A program made the position numbers and the translations under genes. The notes beneath the pieces were generated by a model. That model searched no databases. It saw only the letters and a list, made by a program, of their open reading frames with translations, and was not told the origin of the DNA. Shown one piece after another: positions 1 to 7,803 of a stretch of DNA of 25,830 bases. How positions within the stretch are numbered: the stretch's first letter is position 1; every line of letters starts with the position of its first letter. The DNA is from a virus. Location: the IMG/VR virus record IMGVR_UViG_3300018080_001440, positions 1 to 25,830 of that record. One strand, given 5' to 3'.

Positions 1-644
1 GAACCAGATGATCCAGAAGAACCACTCGTACCAGAAGTCCCTGAGGAACCACTCGTACCTGATGAACCTGAACTACCAGAGGAACCAGAACTTCCACTTG
101 TTCCAGAACTTCCAGAGGAACCACTCGTACCTGAGGAACCTGAACTTCCACTTGTACCTGATGTTCCAGAGGAACCACTCGTCCCAGAACTACCTGAAGA
201 ACCTGAGCTTCCACCTGTACCTGACGAACCACTTGTACCGCTACTACCTGAACTACCACTTGTACCACTGCTACCCGATGAACCTGAGGTTCCAGACGAA
301 CCACTCGTACCTGATGTTCCTGAAGAACCTGATGTCCCACTCGTTCCAGAACTTCCACTACTACCTGATGTTCCAGAAGAACCACTCGTTCCAGAACTAC
401 CACTTGTTCCAGAACTACCTGAACTTCCACTTGTACCAGACGAACCACTTGTACCAGACGAACCACTTGTACCTGAGGAGCCGCTTGTTCCAGAAGAACC
501 GCTTGTTCCTGATGTTCCACTTCTGCCTGATGTTCCAGAGGAACCACTCGTACCTGAGGAACCTGATGAACCTGATGAACCTGAACTTCCACTCGTTCCT
601 GATGAGCCTGAGGAACCACTCGTTCCAGAAGAACCTGAACTACC
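1..644 (-). repeat. Coding Gly-X-Y (GSS/GTS) triplet repeat tract
   Basis: This is the DNA encoding about 71 consecutive Gly-X-Y triplets, nearly all GSS or GTS. The exceptions I see are one GRS and one GTG. There is no proline, so this is not a classical collagen composition. Synonymous codons vary freely (GGT/GGA/GGC/GGG; TCA/TCT/AGT/AGC), so the DNA repeat is imperfect while the protein period is exact; that suggests selection on the protein. The tract continues beyond the left edge, so its length is unknown. Confidence 0.95.
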
Positions 645-1442
645 AGCAGAATCTAACCATATTTCACCATTATATCTATATATATTATTATCATCAAGAG
701 CATAAGCTATATCACCTTCTGTTCCTCCTACTGGTAGTGCTGCGAAATTATTATATGTAGGAATATTTAGAGAACCTCCTACCGTTAGAGCAGTAGATAT
801 ATTCAATGTAGAACCATCCCAAGTAAGATTAGGGTCTTGGTCTATACCTCCTTCTACGCTTCCGCTTCCTCCAAGCGAACCGAATAAAAGTTGTTGAGGT
901 TCTAGATTGGCAAGTCCAGTATCGCTTAGAACAGTTCCTACGTAGATATATCCCTCTATCCACAATTCTCCAGAAGTTGTTATTAGAGAAGGGATATTAT
1001 CCCCCCAGAAATTTAAAACACCAGATTCGTAGTCAAAATGCCATTCTTCTCCATCCCCTCCAGGTGCGGCATCAGGAGAGATTTGGGTAGGAGACCTAGT
1101 CGGGTCGCCATCGTAAACTTTAATAGCATATTGAGCCCCATAGCTAGGTGGAATCCAATTAGTTTCATTAGTTTTCCAAGTTCTATTGGGTGGAGAAGTT
1201 CCATCTTCAACTGTCTTAATAGAAGAGGCTCCTGTTTTAACTAGGATTATAGAAGTATCTATTGCCGGAGGAGTGGATGGGATACTATTATCTTCTATCC
1301 AAACGTGCCTAGAATACGTTGGAACTTGAGATGGAACGGTTTCATTAGCTGGACTTTTATTGATAGATGTGTTAGTCTTAGTAAAACCAGCATCGACTTT
1401 CTTTAATAATAAATCAACTTTTTGAGCATCTGGTACAGCCAT
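1..1442 (-). CDS. Tail-fibre-type structural protein with Gly-X-Y repeat tract (3' end off window)
   Basis: Reading the minus strand from an ATG at 1442 gives 480 codons without a stop up to the window edge, so the C-terminus is missing. The start is MAVPDAQKVDLLLKKVDAGF; the ATG overlaps the stop of the upstream gene as TAATG, which implies translational coupling. Residues 1-150 hold a motif I associate with structural proteins of uncultured marine-type phages: KVD-LLKK near the N-terminus, then RTWKTNETNWIPP, then EWHFDYESGVLNFWGDN and a GYIYVGT strand. Residues about 150-265 are a beta-rich linker containing AYALDDNNIYRYNGEIW. From residue 267 to the edge every third residue is Gly, with Ser or Thr between. 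By position and composition it is probably a trimeric fibre or appendage protein acting in host recognition. The fold and receptor cannot be told. Confidence 0.85.
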   Translation of the reverse strand, partial: MAVPDAQKVDLLLKKVDAGFTKTNTSINKSPANETVPSQVPTYSRHVWIEDNSIPSTPPAIDTSIILVKTGASSIKTVEDGTSPPNRTWKTNETNWIPPSYGAQYAIKVYDGDPTRSPTQISPDAAPGGDGEEWHFDYESGVLNFWGDNIPSLITTSGELWIEGYIYVGTVLSDTGLANLEPQQLLFGSLGGSGSVEGGIDQDPNLTWDGSTLNISTALTVGGSLNIPTYNNFAALPVGGTEGDIAYALDDNNIYRYNGEIWLDSAGSSGSSGTSGSSGSSGTSGSSGSSGSSGSSGTSGSSGTSGRSGTSGTSGSSGTSGSSGTSGSSGTSGSSGTSGSSGSSGTSGSSGTSGSSGTSGSSGSSGTSGTSGSSGTSGTSGSSGTSGSSGSSGTSGSSGSSGTSGSSGTGGSSGSSGSSGTSGSSGTSGTSGSSGSSGTSGSSGSSGTSGSSGSSGSSGSSGTSGSSGTSGTSGSSGSSG

Positions 1443-4009
1443 TAGTTGCTTGCTCCTCTAAAAGATAACGAAGTGATGCTTTGTCCACTTGTCAATTTAA
1501 ATCTAACTATAATGTTATTATTCGTAGCAGTAGACGACGATAGCCCACCAAAAGTACATGTATATCTTTGATTGCTTATAGATGTATTTAAGGGCATTAC
1601 TGTTCCTAAAGATACTCCCAAAGAACCATTATTGTTTAATCCTGTATCTCCAGGATTTCCGCTTCCTCCATATGCTATAGACATATCCCACCATCCGTTT
1701 GTTGATACCGTATAGGTATCTGAAACTCCCGCCAATTCTACCCAGCACCCTGCTACTCCATTAGGAGCGGTAATCTGTATATCGAATTTTGAAACCGGAG
1801 TTCTGCTAAACCAAAAAGCAACATATTGATTAGCATTTTGACCTGACAGATTATCTCCTCCTGCTGGTAAGTATCCAGTAGAATAATTTGTAGTATTATT
1901 AGACAATAATCCACCGACTATTGCAGCGTCATGAGCGTCAAGAGTAGCAGACGCTACCCAGTCACTCGATGTTCCTGCAAAAGTTTCGGCAGGATTATCT
2001 CCATCAAGAGTATTTATTCTTTCTGCGTTATTGCCATTAGGAGAAGTTCCTAATTCAGAGTCATCTATATAGATGCTATCCTCATCGATATTTCCACTAT
2101 TATGTCCAGGTATTAATCCATTAATATAAAGAATATTAGGTGAAGAAATAGTAGTGTAGATTCCAAAATTGACAACATTTCTTCCTCTATACCTGATATT
2201 ATCTTCAGCATGAATGTTTGAGCCATCAAGAGTAACTGTTTGATTATTTGGGAAGACAATAGGTCCTGTTTGATTTATTGCTACAGGAGTGGAGTATCCA
2301 AGATCTGCGAAAGACTTTGTTTCGCTACCTCCAACTATTCCGTTCCCAGCATCATCTATTGTTATAACATCCGCTCCTCCGTAATATGTATATCCTGAAA
2401 GATTTGTCATGCTAATAGTATTCATATTCATTACACTTCCTGCTCCATAATGAAGGATACCAGAAGAATAAGAAGTGTTAGATGCTGAATTTTGGGTTAC
2501 AGTTGCTCCTGAGACAACTGGCAAAGAATTTAAATTGTCATATATGAAATAGACATCGCTTGTATCCCCTGCTACGCTATGCGTTATTTTAAACCTATTC
2601 CAACCAAGAGGTGTTAGAATATTATTTATACTAACATCAAAACTCATCCAAAAACCAGGTGTTGAAAGTGGGTAATCGACATTGTTAGAAATAACAAGAG
2701 AGCCATAAGTTCCGTTATCATTACCAGTTGTCATAACTCTTAAGCCTGCCGAAGAATTATTAACAACGGAAGTAACTGTCCCGGAATTACCTGGACCAGA
2801 ATCTTGTATTGTACTACTGCTTACAATTGTGCTAACTACTCTCGTTACGCTATCCGTTTGAGAGCCTATTGAACCGGAACCTGTATTATCTGGGATAGCC
2901 CCCGAACAAACTTTTGGGCTGTCGCCTATTGATTCTACCGACAATGAAGAACTAGGAAAAGCGGTAGGTTGTTCTGGAACTAGTAAACCTACGATATCGT
3001 CAAGAGTGTCAAAAGCCTTCTGACTTGTATCATCCGCAGAGGTTAAAGCTCCATCAAAATAAGTTGTGTCTGTATCGATAAAAGATGCAGTATGTTTATG
3101 CAAAGAGTCTGCAATACTTCCATTTGTTAAAGTAGTATATTGGGTAGATGTTAAATGCTTATAATCTCCTACGTTCAATCCATTTAAATCATTATGGTCA
3201 GGATGAGATATAGAGGTATGGGTATGCAAAGCATCTGCATTCGAACCGTCGGTTAAGATATTTAACTCCGCTCCAGTAGCGTTTGTATCTGTATGGCTTG
3301 CTATTGTATGTAATTCTTCATGTCTTTTAGAAGTATTTAAATTAAAACTTATTTTTTCCGCGGAAGTTAAATGAATACAGTCTCCAATGTTTAATCCTGG
3401 CAAATCGTTGTGACAAGGGAGTAGTCCTCCCCCACCCACTGCATGAGTATGCAAAGCGTCAGCGTTAGAGCCGTCAGTTAAAGTATTAAGTTCATCACCT
3501 GTAGCGTTTGTATCTGTATGGCTTGCTATTGTATGTAATTCTTCATGTTTTTTAGAAGTATTTAAATTAAAACTTATTTTTTCCGCGGAAGTTAAATGGA
3601 TATAATCTCCATCATTCAGTCCGCTTATATCGTTATGAGCAGAAGTTCCTCCTCCTCCACCTCCTGCGTGAGTATGCAAAGCGTCAGCATTAGAGCCATC
3701 GGTTAATTGAGTTAATTCTGCCGTAGTAGCGGTTACATCAGTTAGATCAGTTAATACGTGACCATGAATAACTTCTGCTCTATCGTCATGGGTGTGAAGA
3801 TATTCTTCTGATGATAAACTACCATTAGAGATATATCCGGATATAGTGGTAGAGCTTCTAGCCACAGATAGACTAGCATAAATCAGAAGGTCTATTCTCT
3901 GTCCAGCTTTGATTACTGGCATAGAAGGAATATCTGTTATCCTTATGCTGTTGTTCGTAACGTTAGTTACAAACCATGTCTCTCTAGGTCTTTGGATAGG
4001 ATCTGCCAT
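1442..4009 (-). CDS. Tail fibre / appendage protein with 75-residue repeats and HxH motifs
   Basis: An 855-aa protein. Residues 10-70 (TWFVTNVTNNSIRITDIP, then PVIKAGQRIDLL and ISGYISNGSL) resemble an N-terminal module I have seen in structural proteins of many uncultured phages and may anchor the protein to the virion. Residues about 98-305 contain repeats of about 75 residues built from LTDGSNADALHTH, a Gly-rich or variable spacer, HND-GLN-GDY-HLT and HEELHTIASHTDTNATG. Six His-X-His motifs lie at about residues 72, 82, 112, 187, 262 and 304. In T4 gp37 such motifs bind iron along a trimeric needle, so a metal-bound trimeric shaft is a reasonable inference. Residues 350-855 are Ser/Thr/Gly/Asn-rich and beta-like and would be the distal receptor-binding part. 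Its TAA overlaps the next ATG. Receptor unknown. Confidence 0.8.
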   Translation of the reverse strand: MADPIQRPRETWFVTNVTNNSIRITDIPSMPVIKAGQRIDLLIYASLSVARSSTTISGYISNGSLSSEEYLHTHDDRAEVIHGHVLTDLTDVTATTAELTQLTDGSNADALHTHAGGGGGGTSAHNDISGLNDGDYIHLTSAEKISFNLNTSKKHEELHTIASHTDTNATGDELNTLTDGSNADALHTHAVGGGGLLPCHNDLPGLNIGDCIHLTSAEKISFNLNTSKRHEELHTIASHTDTNATGAELNILTDGSNADALHTHTSISHPDHNDLNGLNVGDYKHLTSTQYTTLTNGSIADSLHKHTASFIDTDTTYFDGALTSADDTSQKAFDTLDDIVGLLVPEQPTAFPSSSLSVESIGDSPKVCSGAIPDNTGSGSIGSQTDSVTRVVSTIVSSSTIQDSGPGNSGTVTSVVNNSSAGLRVMTTGNDNGTYGSLVISNNVDYPLSTPGFWMSFDVSINNILTPLGWNRFKITHSVAGDTSDVYFIYDNLNSLPVVSGATVTQNSASNTSYSSGILHYGAGSVMNMNTISMTNLSGYTYYGGADVITIDDAGNGIVGGSETKSFADLGYSTPVAINQTGPIVFPNNQTVTLDGSNIHAEDNIRYRGRNVVNFGIYTTISSPNILYINGLIPGHNSGNIDEDSIYIDDSELGTSPNGNNAERINTLDGDNPAETFAGTSSDWVASATLDAHDAAIVGGLLSNNTTNYSTGYLPAGGDNLSGQNANQYVAFWFSRTPVSKFDIQITAPNGVAGCWVELAGVSDTYTVSTNGWWDMSIAYGGSGNPGDTGLNNNGSLGVSLGTVMPLNTSISNQRYTCTFGGLSSSTATNNNIIVRFKLTSGQSITSLSFRGASN
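3276..3598 (-). repeat. Two near-identical 98-bp direct repeats inside the tail fibre gene
   Basis: Blocks 3276-3373 and 3501-3598 match at 97 of 98 positions by eye (the difference is c/t in tgtcttttag versus tgttttttag). They are 225 bp apart, exactly 75 codons, so they are in phase with the protein repeat and encode the HLTSAEKISFNLNTSK / HEELHTIASHTDTNAT segment twice. The flanking repeat sequence is more diverged, which points to recent duplication or gene conversion. Confidence 0.95.
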
Positions 4010-4081
4010 TTGTTTTTTGCTCTTTACTAAAGTGTATCATTTAGTATTAGGTTATTCTGTGAAAATTCCTTGATAGAAATG

Positions 4082-4120
4082 AAAGAACCTCTACACTTTA
4101 TTTTCGTATAGCGGTTCTTT
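4082..4120 (-). terminator. Hairpin, possible weak or bidirectional terminator
   Basis: The arms aaagaacc (4082-4089) and ggttcttt (4113-4120) pair perfectly, and an inner cta/tag can extend the stem past one mismatch. The loop is AT-rich. It lies about 130 bp downstream of the stop of the 172-aa gene and about 70 bp upstream of the tail fibre gene. The bases after the stem on the minus strand are T-rich but broken (tttcatttct); on the plus strand a short T run follows. A terminator is plausible but not strong. The rest of the 4010-4250 gap shows only AT-rich DNA and no convincing gene. Confidence 0.35.
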
Positions 4121-4250
4121 TTGAGTAAGATAGAATTTTGAATATTTCCCTATATCAAAAGCGAATAGTTGAACTCAATTTTTCATTGTTACTAATTTCG
4201 TTCCTTTCTTATATATATATTAAGATAAGCTATCTTTCCCTTTGAAATTG

Positions 4251-4769
4251 TTAAAGAAAAATGAAATAGAACGGACAGAAATCTCTCTTAAGGAATATAG
4301 CTGGCATTAAGTTTCTATATATCTCATTTTGCTGGTTATCAGATAAGTTAAAAGAATTGTCAAAAACTATCGCATCTAATCCAGATAGATCTCTCCCCCT
4401 TATGTCATTATGAGAAGAACTCTGAAATGATTTGCAAAACTCTAAATTTCCAAAAGTATATATCCATCCGACATCAGGGTTTTTAAATAACTTCTCTTTT
4501 GTTTCGTTATATACTTTAGTAATACTCTCCACTGTATCGTGATTTGGGGAGAAACAACCGATATTTAAGCTTTCCTCTTCAATTAATCTCATAATAGCCT
4601 CAGTATGCCCTCCACGCCTCGATGTGCTAGCTCTGACGGTACAAAACTCTTTAGTCCATCTCATAGTTCCAATCTCTTTAAAAGATTCTTGATTCGCCAC
4701 CTGTGCGTTTTTAGATATCTCCATTAAAATCTTCAATGCATCATATACAAAATACTGCTTACTCTTCAT
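4251..4769 (-). CDS. Small P-loop-like protein of unknown function
   Basis: A 172-aa protein starting at ATG with AAAGGAG eight bases upstream. Residues 44-60 (TVRASTSRRGGHTEAIM) look like a degenerate Walker A loop (GGHT in place of GKT/S) and residues 132-138 (DAIVFDN) like a Walker B strand. I recall similar short phage proteins with an R-x-x-R-GGHT pattern, but cannot name a family or activity. There is no signal peptide and no obvious membrane segment; the last residues (FCPFYFIFL) are unusually aromatic. It lies downstream of the methyltransferase in the same AT-rich island and may be co-transcribed with it. A regulatory or nucleotide-binding role is only a guess. Confidence 0.7.
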   Translation of the reverse strand: MKSKQYFVYDALKILMEISKNAQVANQESFKEIGTMRWTKEFCTVRASTSRRGGHTEAIMRLIEEESLNIGCFSPNHDTVESITKVYNETKEKLFKNPDVGWIYTFGNLEFCKSFQSSSHNDIRGRDLSGLDAIVFDNSFNLSDNQQNEIYRNLMPAIFLKRDFCPFYFIFL

Positions 4770-4847
4770 AGGAACAACTCCTTTCAGGCCTTGCTCAACC
4801 CATAAAAATAATTAATTTTTTATATTTATCGGCAAAACAATGCATAT

Positions 4848-6041
4848 TCATTTCTTCGCGAAAATAAATATGGGTTCTGTATGATGTGTATCTTTGCCAT
4901 TTCTATTGAATTCATTATTTGCTAATCTCATATGGTAAGTCTTTTCTAGTTCCCAGTCTTTATTGCAGTAGGAACATAGATCATTCGCTATTTTATATTT
5001 TTCTATATTCTTGATATTTATTATTAATTTACCATCATCTTTTAAAATTCTTTTACTTTCGTCCACTAATACCCATAGGAATTTATTTAGCCAATCTTGA
5101 TATTCTTGATATCTATTACAGCTTTGGTCGCTATGTTGTGAATAGATTTCTACATTAAAATAAGGGGGGCTAGTAAAAACTATATCATATTTTTCCTTTA
5201 TTGTTGGCATTATTTTTTCGGCACACCCAAGATCAAATCTGAAACGATAATCATGTATTCTTTGTTCTAGCATATCATATTGAGTGGAAAAGAAATTCGC
5301 CATTTTCATGTTCCCTACAGCCGTTTTTCCATTAGGGTCTATCCCATGATACAATATATTTTTACCAGAGGCAATACACCCAGCGAGCCTGCCTCCATAT
5401 CCGGCACAAGGGTCTAACGCCTTCCCATCTTGAGGGCAGTGATTATCATAGATAAATTTAGCGATAACGGGTTTAAAATTACCTACCCCACGAGTTCCAT
5501 TACGGGTCTTTAATATTCTTCTCATTCCAGCAGAATTTGGGATTTTTCCCAATTCTAACCAACGATTTATGCAGTCTTTTAATCTATCATCATTATTGAA
5601 TGTTTCTATAGGAGAATTCTCCCCTCTACTGTAATATGCTTCCATCATATGAAGATGATAGTAATTAGCTAAATCTATACCTTGATGATTCATTTGTAAG
5701 TTGTCATTATCTAATAAAACTTTTTTAGAGCTTATTATCCTGTTCATCCTGTTCTCTCTATGTTCTTTTGTTAGAATATTATGGGGGAATCCGCTCTCTC
5801 TATAGTATCGGAATAAAAGTTCAACCACCTGTTCTTTTTTGTTAAAATCTCCTTGCTGATAAAGCGTCAGTAGTTCTTTAAAATGTTTAGTATCTGATAA
5901 GTTTTCCCAATAAGAAAAAACAGATTGTCTTAAGAGGTCACTTTTTTTTCTATTAAATAATTTTGATTTAATGTTTATAATATTATTTTCGACATCCGAA
6001 ACTCTTAAAATTATATTAGAATTACGTTTATTTTCTTTCAC
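4848..6041 (-). CDS. Orphan DNA methyltransferase (N4-cytosine or N6-adenine type)
   Basis: A 397-aa SAM-dependent DNA methyltransferase. The SAM-binding motif I is DPCAGYGGRLAGC at residues 210-222, followed by an acidic position in YHGIDPN (231-237), and the catalytic motif IV is SPPYF at 291-295. The SPPY form is typical of amino-methyltransferases (N4mC or N6mA), not 5mC enzymes. Residues 1-160 are a charged helical extension that may bind DNA; residues about 10-45 could be a ribbon-helix-helix, though this is uncertain. The start is GTG at 6041 with AAGGAG seven bases upstream, lying inside the end of the endonuclease gene (14-bp overlap). No restriction enzyme is adjacent, so it is probably a solitary phage methylase protecting virion DNA from host restriction. 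The target sequence cannot be read from the protein. Confidence 0.88.
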   Translation of the reverse strand: MKENKRNSNIILRVSDVENNIINIKSKLFNRKKSDLLRQSVFSYWENLSDTKHFKELLTLYQQGDFNKKEQVVELLFRYYRESGFPHNILTKEHRENRMNRIISSKKVLLDNDNLQMNHQGIDLANYYHLHMMEAYYSRGENSPIETFNNDDRLKDCINRWLELGKIPNSAGMRRILKTRNGTRGVGNFKPVIAKFIYDNHCPQDGKALDPCAGYGGRLAGCIASGKNILYHGIDPNGKTAVGNMKMANFFSTQYDMLEQRIHDYRFRFDLGCAEKIMPTIKEKYDIVFTSPPYFNVEIYSQHSDQSCNRYQEYQDWLNKFLWVLVDESKRILKDDGKLIINIKNIEKYKIANDLCSYCNKDWELEKTYHMRLANNEFNRNGKDTHHTEPIFIFAKK

Positions 6042-6663
6042 CTAGATACTCCTTACTGATTCTTTTTTTTCTATTTATCCTAAAACCTATTTTATTACAA
6101 TAGTCAAATGTATTAATAGTAAAGCAAAATGCCTTCTTAAGAGATCGGCTGTTAGAAACTTTTTTCATCCTGCCGTTTTTAACGGACAAACTTGTTAAGA
6201 TATTTTTAAATTCAACCGTCCAAGGAGATATATTCTTAAATCCAACTCTATATCTAATGTATCCATCAGATGCGTTAACTTTGCTAATCCATCCGTCAGA
6301 ATCCATAATCCCCTGTACAAAAGATTTTTTAAAAATATCGTTCTTGTAAATAAAATCAGGTATGACCGTTTTGTCTTTAGTTATTTTTTTTAAAAAATAA
6401 ACTATTTTTTTTGAACAAACAACAAGTTGATAGTAGGAGACTCTATTCCCCTTTTTTACAGTTTTAATATTACTCTTTTTATTAAACATTTCTTTAACTA
6501 TATTTTGACATTTTTCGCAAAAATCGTAATCCTCCGAAGTGATAGAGAATTGATAGGAGTTTTTACCAATATAGAGACAACCATCCCCCAAAAGAGAGCC
6601 TATTAAATAAGCAAAATCGCTTGTATATACATTTTCTAATATCTCGCAATTATTTTTAGTCAT
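6028..6663 (-). CDS. Free-standing LAGLIDADG homing endonuclease
   Basis: A 211-aa protein with two LAGLIDADG helices: YLIGSLLGDGC at residues 19-29 and SFVQGIMDSDGW at 114-125. Each ends in the acidic residue (GD and SD) needed for metal-dependent cleavage. The two motifs are about 95 residues apart, the usual spacing of a single-chain, pseudo-dimeric enzyme. There are no intein splicing blocks, so it is free-standing. It follows the capsid terminator and overlaps the methyltransferase start by 14 bp. The coding DNA is rich in A/T homopolymers, unlike the capsid gene next door, which suggests lateral arrival. It would cut an unoccupied allele of the same locus in a related phage and spread by repair. 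Confidence 0.9.
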   Translation of the reverse strand: MTKNNCEILENVYTSDFAYLIGSLLGDGCLYIGKNSYQFSITSEDYDFCEKCQNIVKEMFNKKSNIKTVKKGNRVSYYQLVVCSKKIVYFLKKITKDKTVIPDFIYKNDIFKKSFVQGIMDSDGWISKVNASDGYIRYRVGFKNISPWTVEFKNILTSLSVKNGRMKKVSNSRSLKKAFCFTINTFDYCNKIGFRINRKKRISKEYLGERK

Positions 6664-6689
6664 GTTATCCCTTTAAAATTAATATCTTT

Positions 6690-6723
6690 ATTATAGTTAA
6701 AATCCAATCACTTTTCTATTATA
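6690..6723 (-). promoter_or_regulatory. Candidate promoter region for the endonuclease-methyltransferase island
   Basis: Two TATAAT hexamers on the minus strand (6723-6718 and 6695-6690) lie 55 and 27 bases upstream of the endonuclease ATG and just downstream of a strong terminator, where a new promoter would be needed. No convincing TTGACA-like -35 box sits at 16-18 bases from either, and in DNA this AT-rich such hexamers can occur by chance. Confidence 0.25.
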
Positions 6724-6789
6724 ATACTATTTCTTATCGGAGAATCCTTTATTAAAACACAAAATGTATATACTTTTTAAAAATAGAGT

Positions 6790-6829
6790 AAAAAAAAAAA
6801 AGGCAGTCTCCGAAGAGACTACCCTTTAA
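6790..6829 (-). terminator. Rho-independent terminator after the capsid gene
   Basis: On the minus strand the sequence reads AAAGGGTAGTCTC, loop TTCG, GAGACTGCC, then a run of twelve T. The nine-pair stem has one G-U wobble and is closed by C(UUCG)G, an exceptionally stable tetraloop. Upstream A bases can pair with the start of the T run. It lies about 25 bp after the capsid stop codon and should end the highly expressed head transcript before the endonuclease gene. Confidence 0.93.
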
Positions 6830-6852
6830 TTTCTAACTAGTTAATCTTTAAA

Positions 6853-7725
6853 TTAACTTACTGATGCTTCCTGAACGTCGATTTTAGCAACTGCGTAATC
6901 ATTGATTACAACAATTCCTACCTCTTCGTAAATAACCCAACCTAGTCTTAGCTTCTTTGGATCGTCTGCTGGAAGAACTGTGATATCCTGACGGATAGGA
7001 AAAGCTCCAACACATTCAGGTGAGGCTACAATAAGAACGTCTGTTGAAGGCATTCTTGAACTCACATGTATGTCAGCAGTCCAAAGGTGACCATAAAGAC
7101 CTGTGGTGATGATTTCTCTTTGAGTTGCTTCGTCAAAGAAATCTTTACCAAAAGTTCTAATACTTGCATATTGGAAAGCATGGGTTACGATTTTAGCAGC
7201 AACAAGGTCATGTTGTTCGATGAACTTGAAAGCTTCGTTAATAGCAAGAACCTGAAGAGTTCCTGTATTAATTACTTGCTGTGCATCTGGTACAGCTGCA
7301 AGAAGAGCATTAAAGATGTTAGTATCTTCTTCCTTCTGGATAGCTTCTTTAGCCTTGATCTGTGCTCTGTCTACGATGTAGAATCTACGAGCTTTGATTT
7401 CAGACAAACGAACGGTTGGGTTCGCAGCGATTTCAAAAGTAGGGACAAGAACTTCTTCGCCTTCTTGAATCTGGTCTGGAACTGCACCTCTGCGAGATAC
7501 AACCCAGGCGATAGCAGCAACGTCACGTTCGTAACGAGCCAAAGCACCCTGTGGGAGTTCGTCAACCATAAGTAATTTTCTACCGACAGCTTGATATTCC
7601 AAAGCTCTACGGATTGGTTCTACCATTGCCTGAGCAAGTGCAGTTCTACCTTCGTCAGTCTGTAATGCCTGAGCGATAATCATTTCTTTATCTCGGTCTG
7701 TAAGACCATTTTTTGCGAATGCCAT
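6853..7725 (-). CDS. Probable major capsid protein (HK97-fold type)
   Basis: A 290-aa protein starting at ATG with AAAGGAG upstream (aaaaggagaatgaattatg). It resembles short capsid proteins of tailed phages: a charged N-terminal helix (1-40), a segment LPQGALARYERDVAAIAWV (57-75), GEEVLVPTFEIAANPTVRLS (about 88-107), ARRFYIVDRAQIKAKEAI (helical spine-like), an Ala-rich helical middle (NIFNALLAAVPDAQQV), and a beta-rich C-terminus with LGWVIYEEVGIVVIND. The gene order (protease/scaffold, then decoration-like protein, then this, then a strong terminator) and the regular codon use are what one expects of the most abundant virion protein. No clear cleavable propeptide is visible, which fits a separate scaffold. 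The fold is inferred, not aligned. Confidence 0.8.
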   Translation of the reverse strand: MAFAKNGLTDRDKEMIIAQALQTDEGRTALAQAMVEPIRRALEYQAVGRKLLMVDELPQGALARYERDVAAIAWVVSRRGAVPDQIQEGEEVLVPTFEIAANPTVRLSEIKARRFYIVDRAQIKAKEAIQKEEDTNIFNALLAAVPDAQQVINTGTLQVLAINEAFKFIEQHDLVAAKIVTHAFQYASIRTFGKDFFDEATQREIITTGLYGHLWTADIHVSSRMPSTDVLIVASPECVGAFPIRQDITVLPADDPKKLRLGWVIYEEVGIVVINDYAVAKIDVQEASVS

Positions 7726-7803
7726 AATTCATTCTCCTTTTAAATAATTACTTTTAAGTCTTATCCTTGATAACCTTAAAATGTAAATGTTAATGTTTTT
7801 AAT

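Noticed and set aside
1-644. A CRISPR-like or satellite array
   Set aside because: The period is 3 codons with coding constraint and variable synonymous bases; there are no constant repeats separated by unique spacers.
8-760. A 250-aa plus-strand reading frame rich in Asn, Phe, His, Leu and Tyr
   Set aside because: It is the antisense of the Gly-X-Y tract. The repeat simply contains no stop codons in that frame; there is no binding site, and the opposite strand gives a coherent protein continuous with an N-terminal structural domain.
7066-7575. A 169-aa plus-strand frame opposite the capsid gene
   Set aside because: Cys/Ser/Phe-rich shadow of the capsid coding sequence; no start signal and no recognisable domain.
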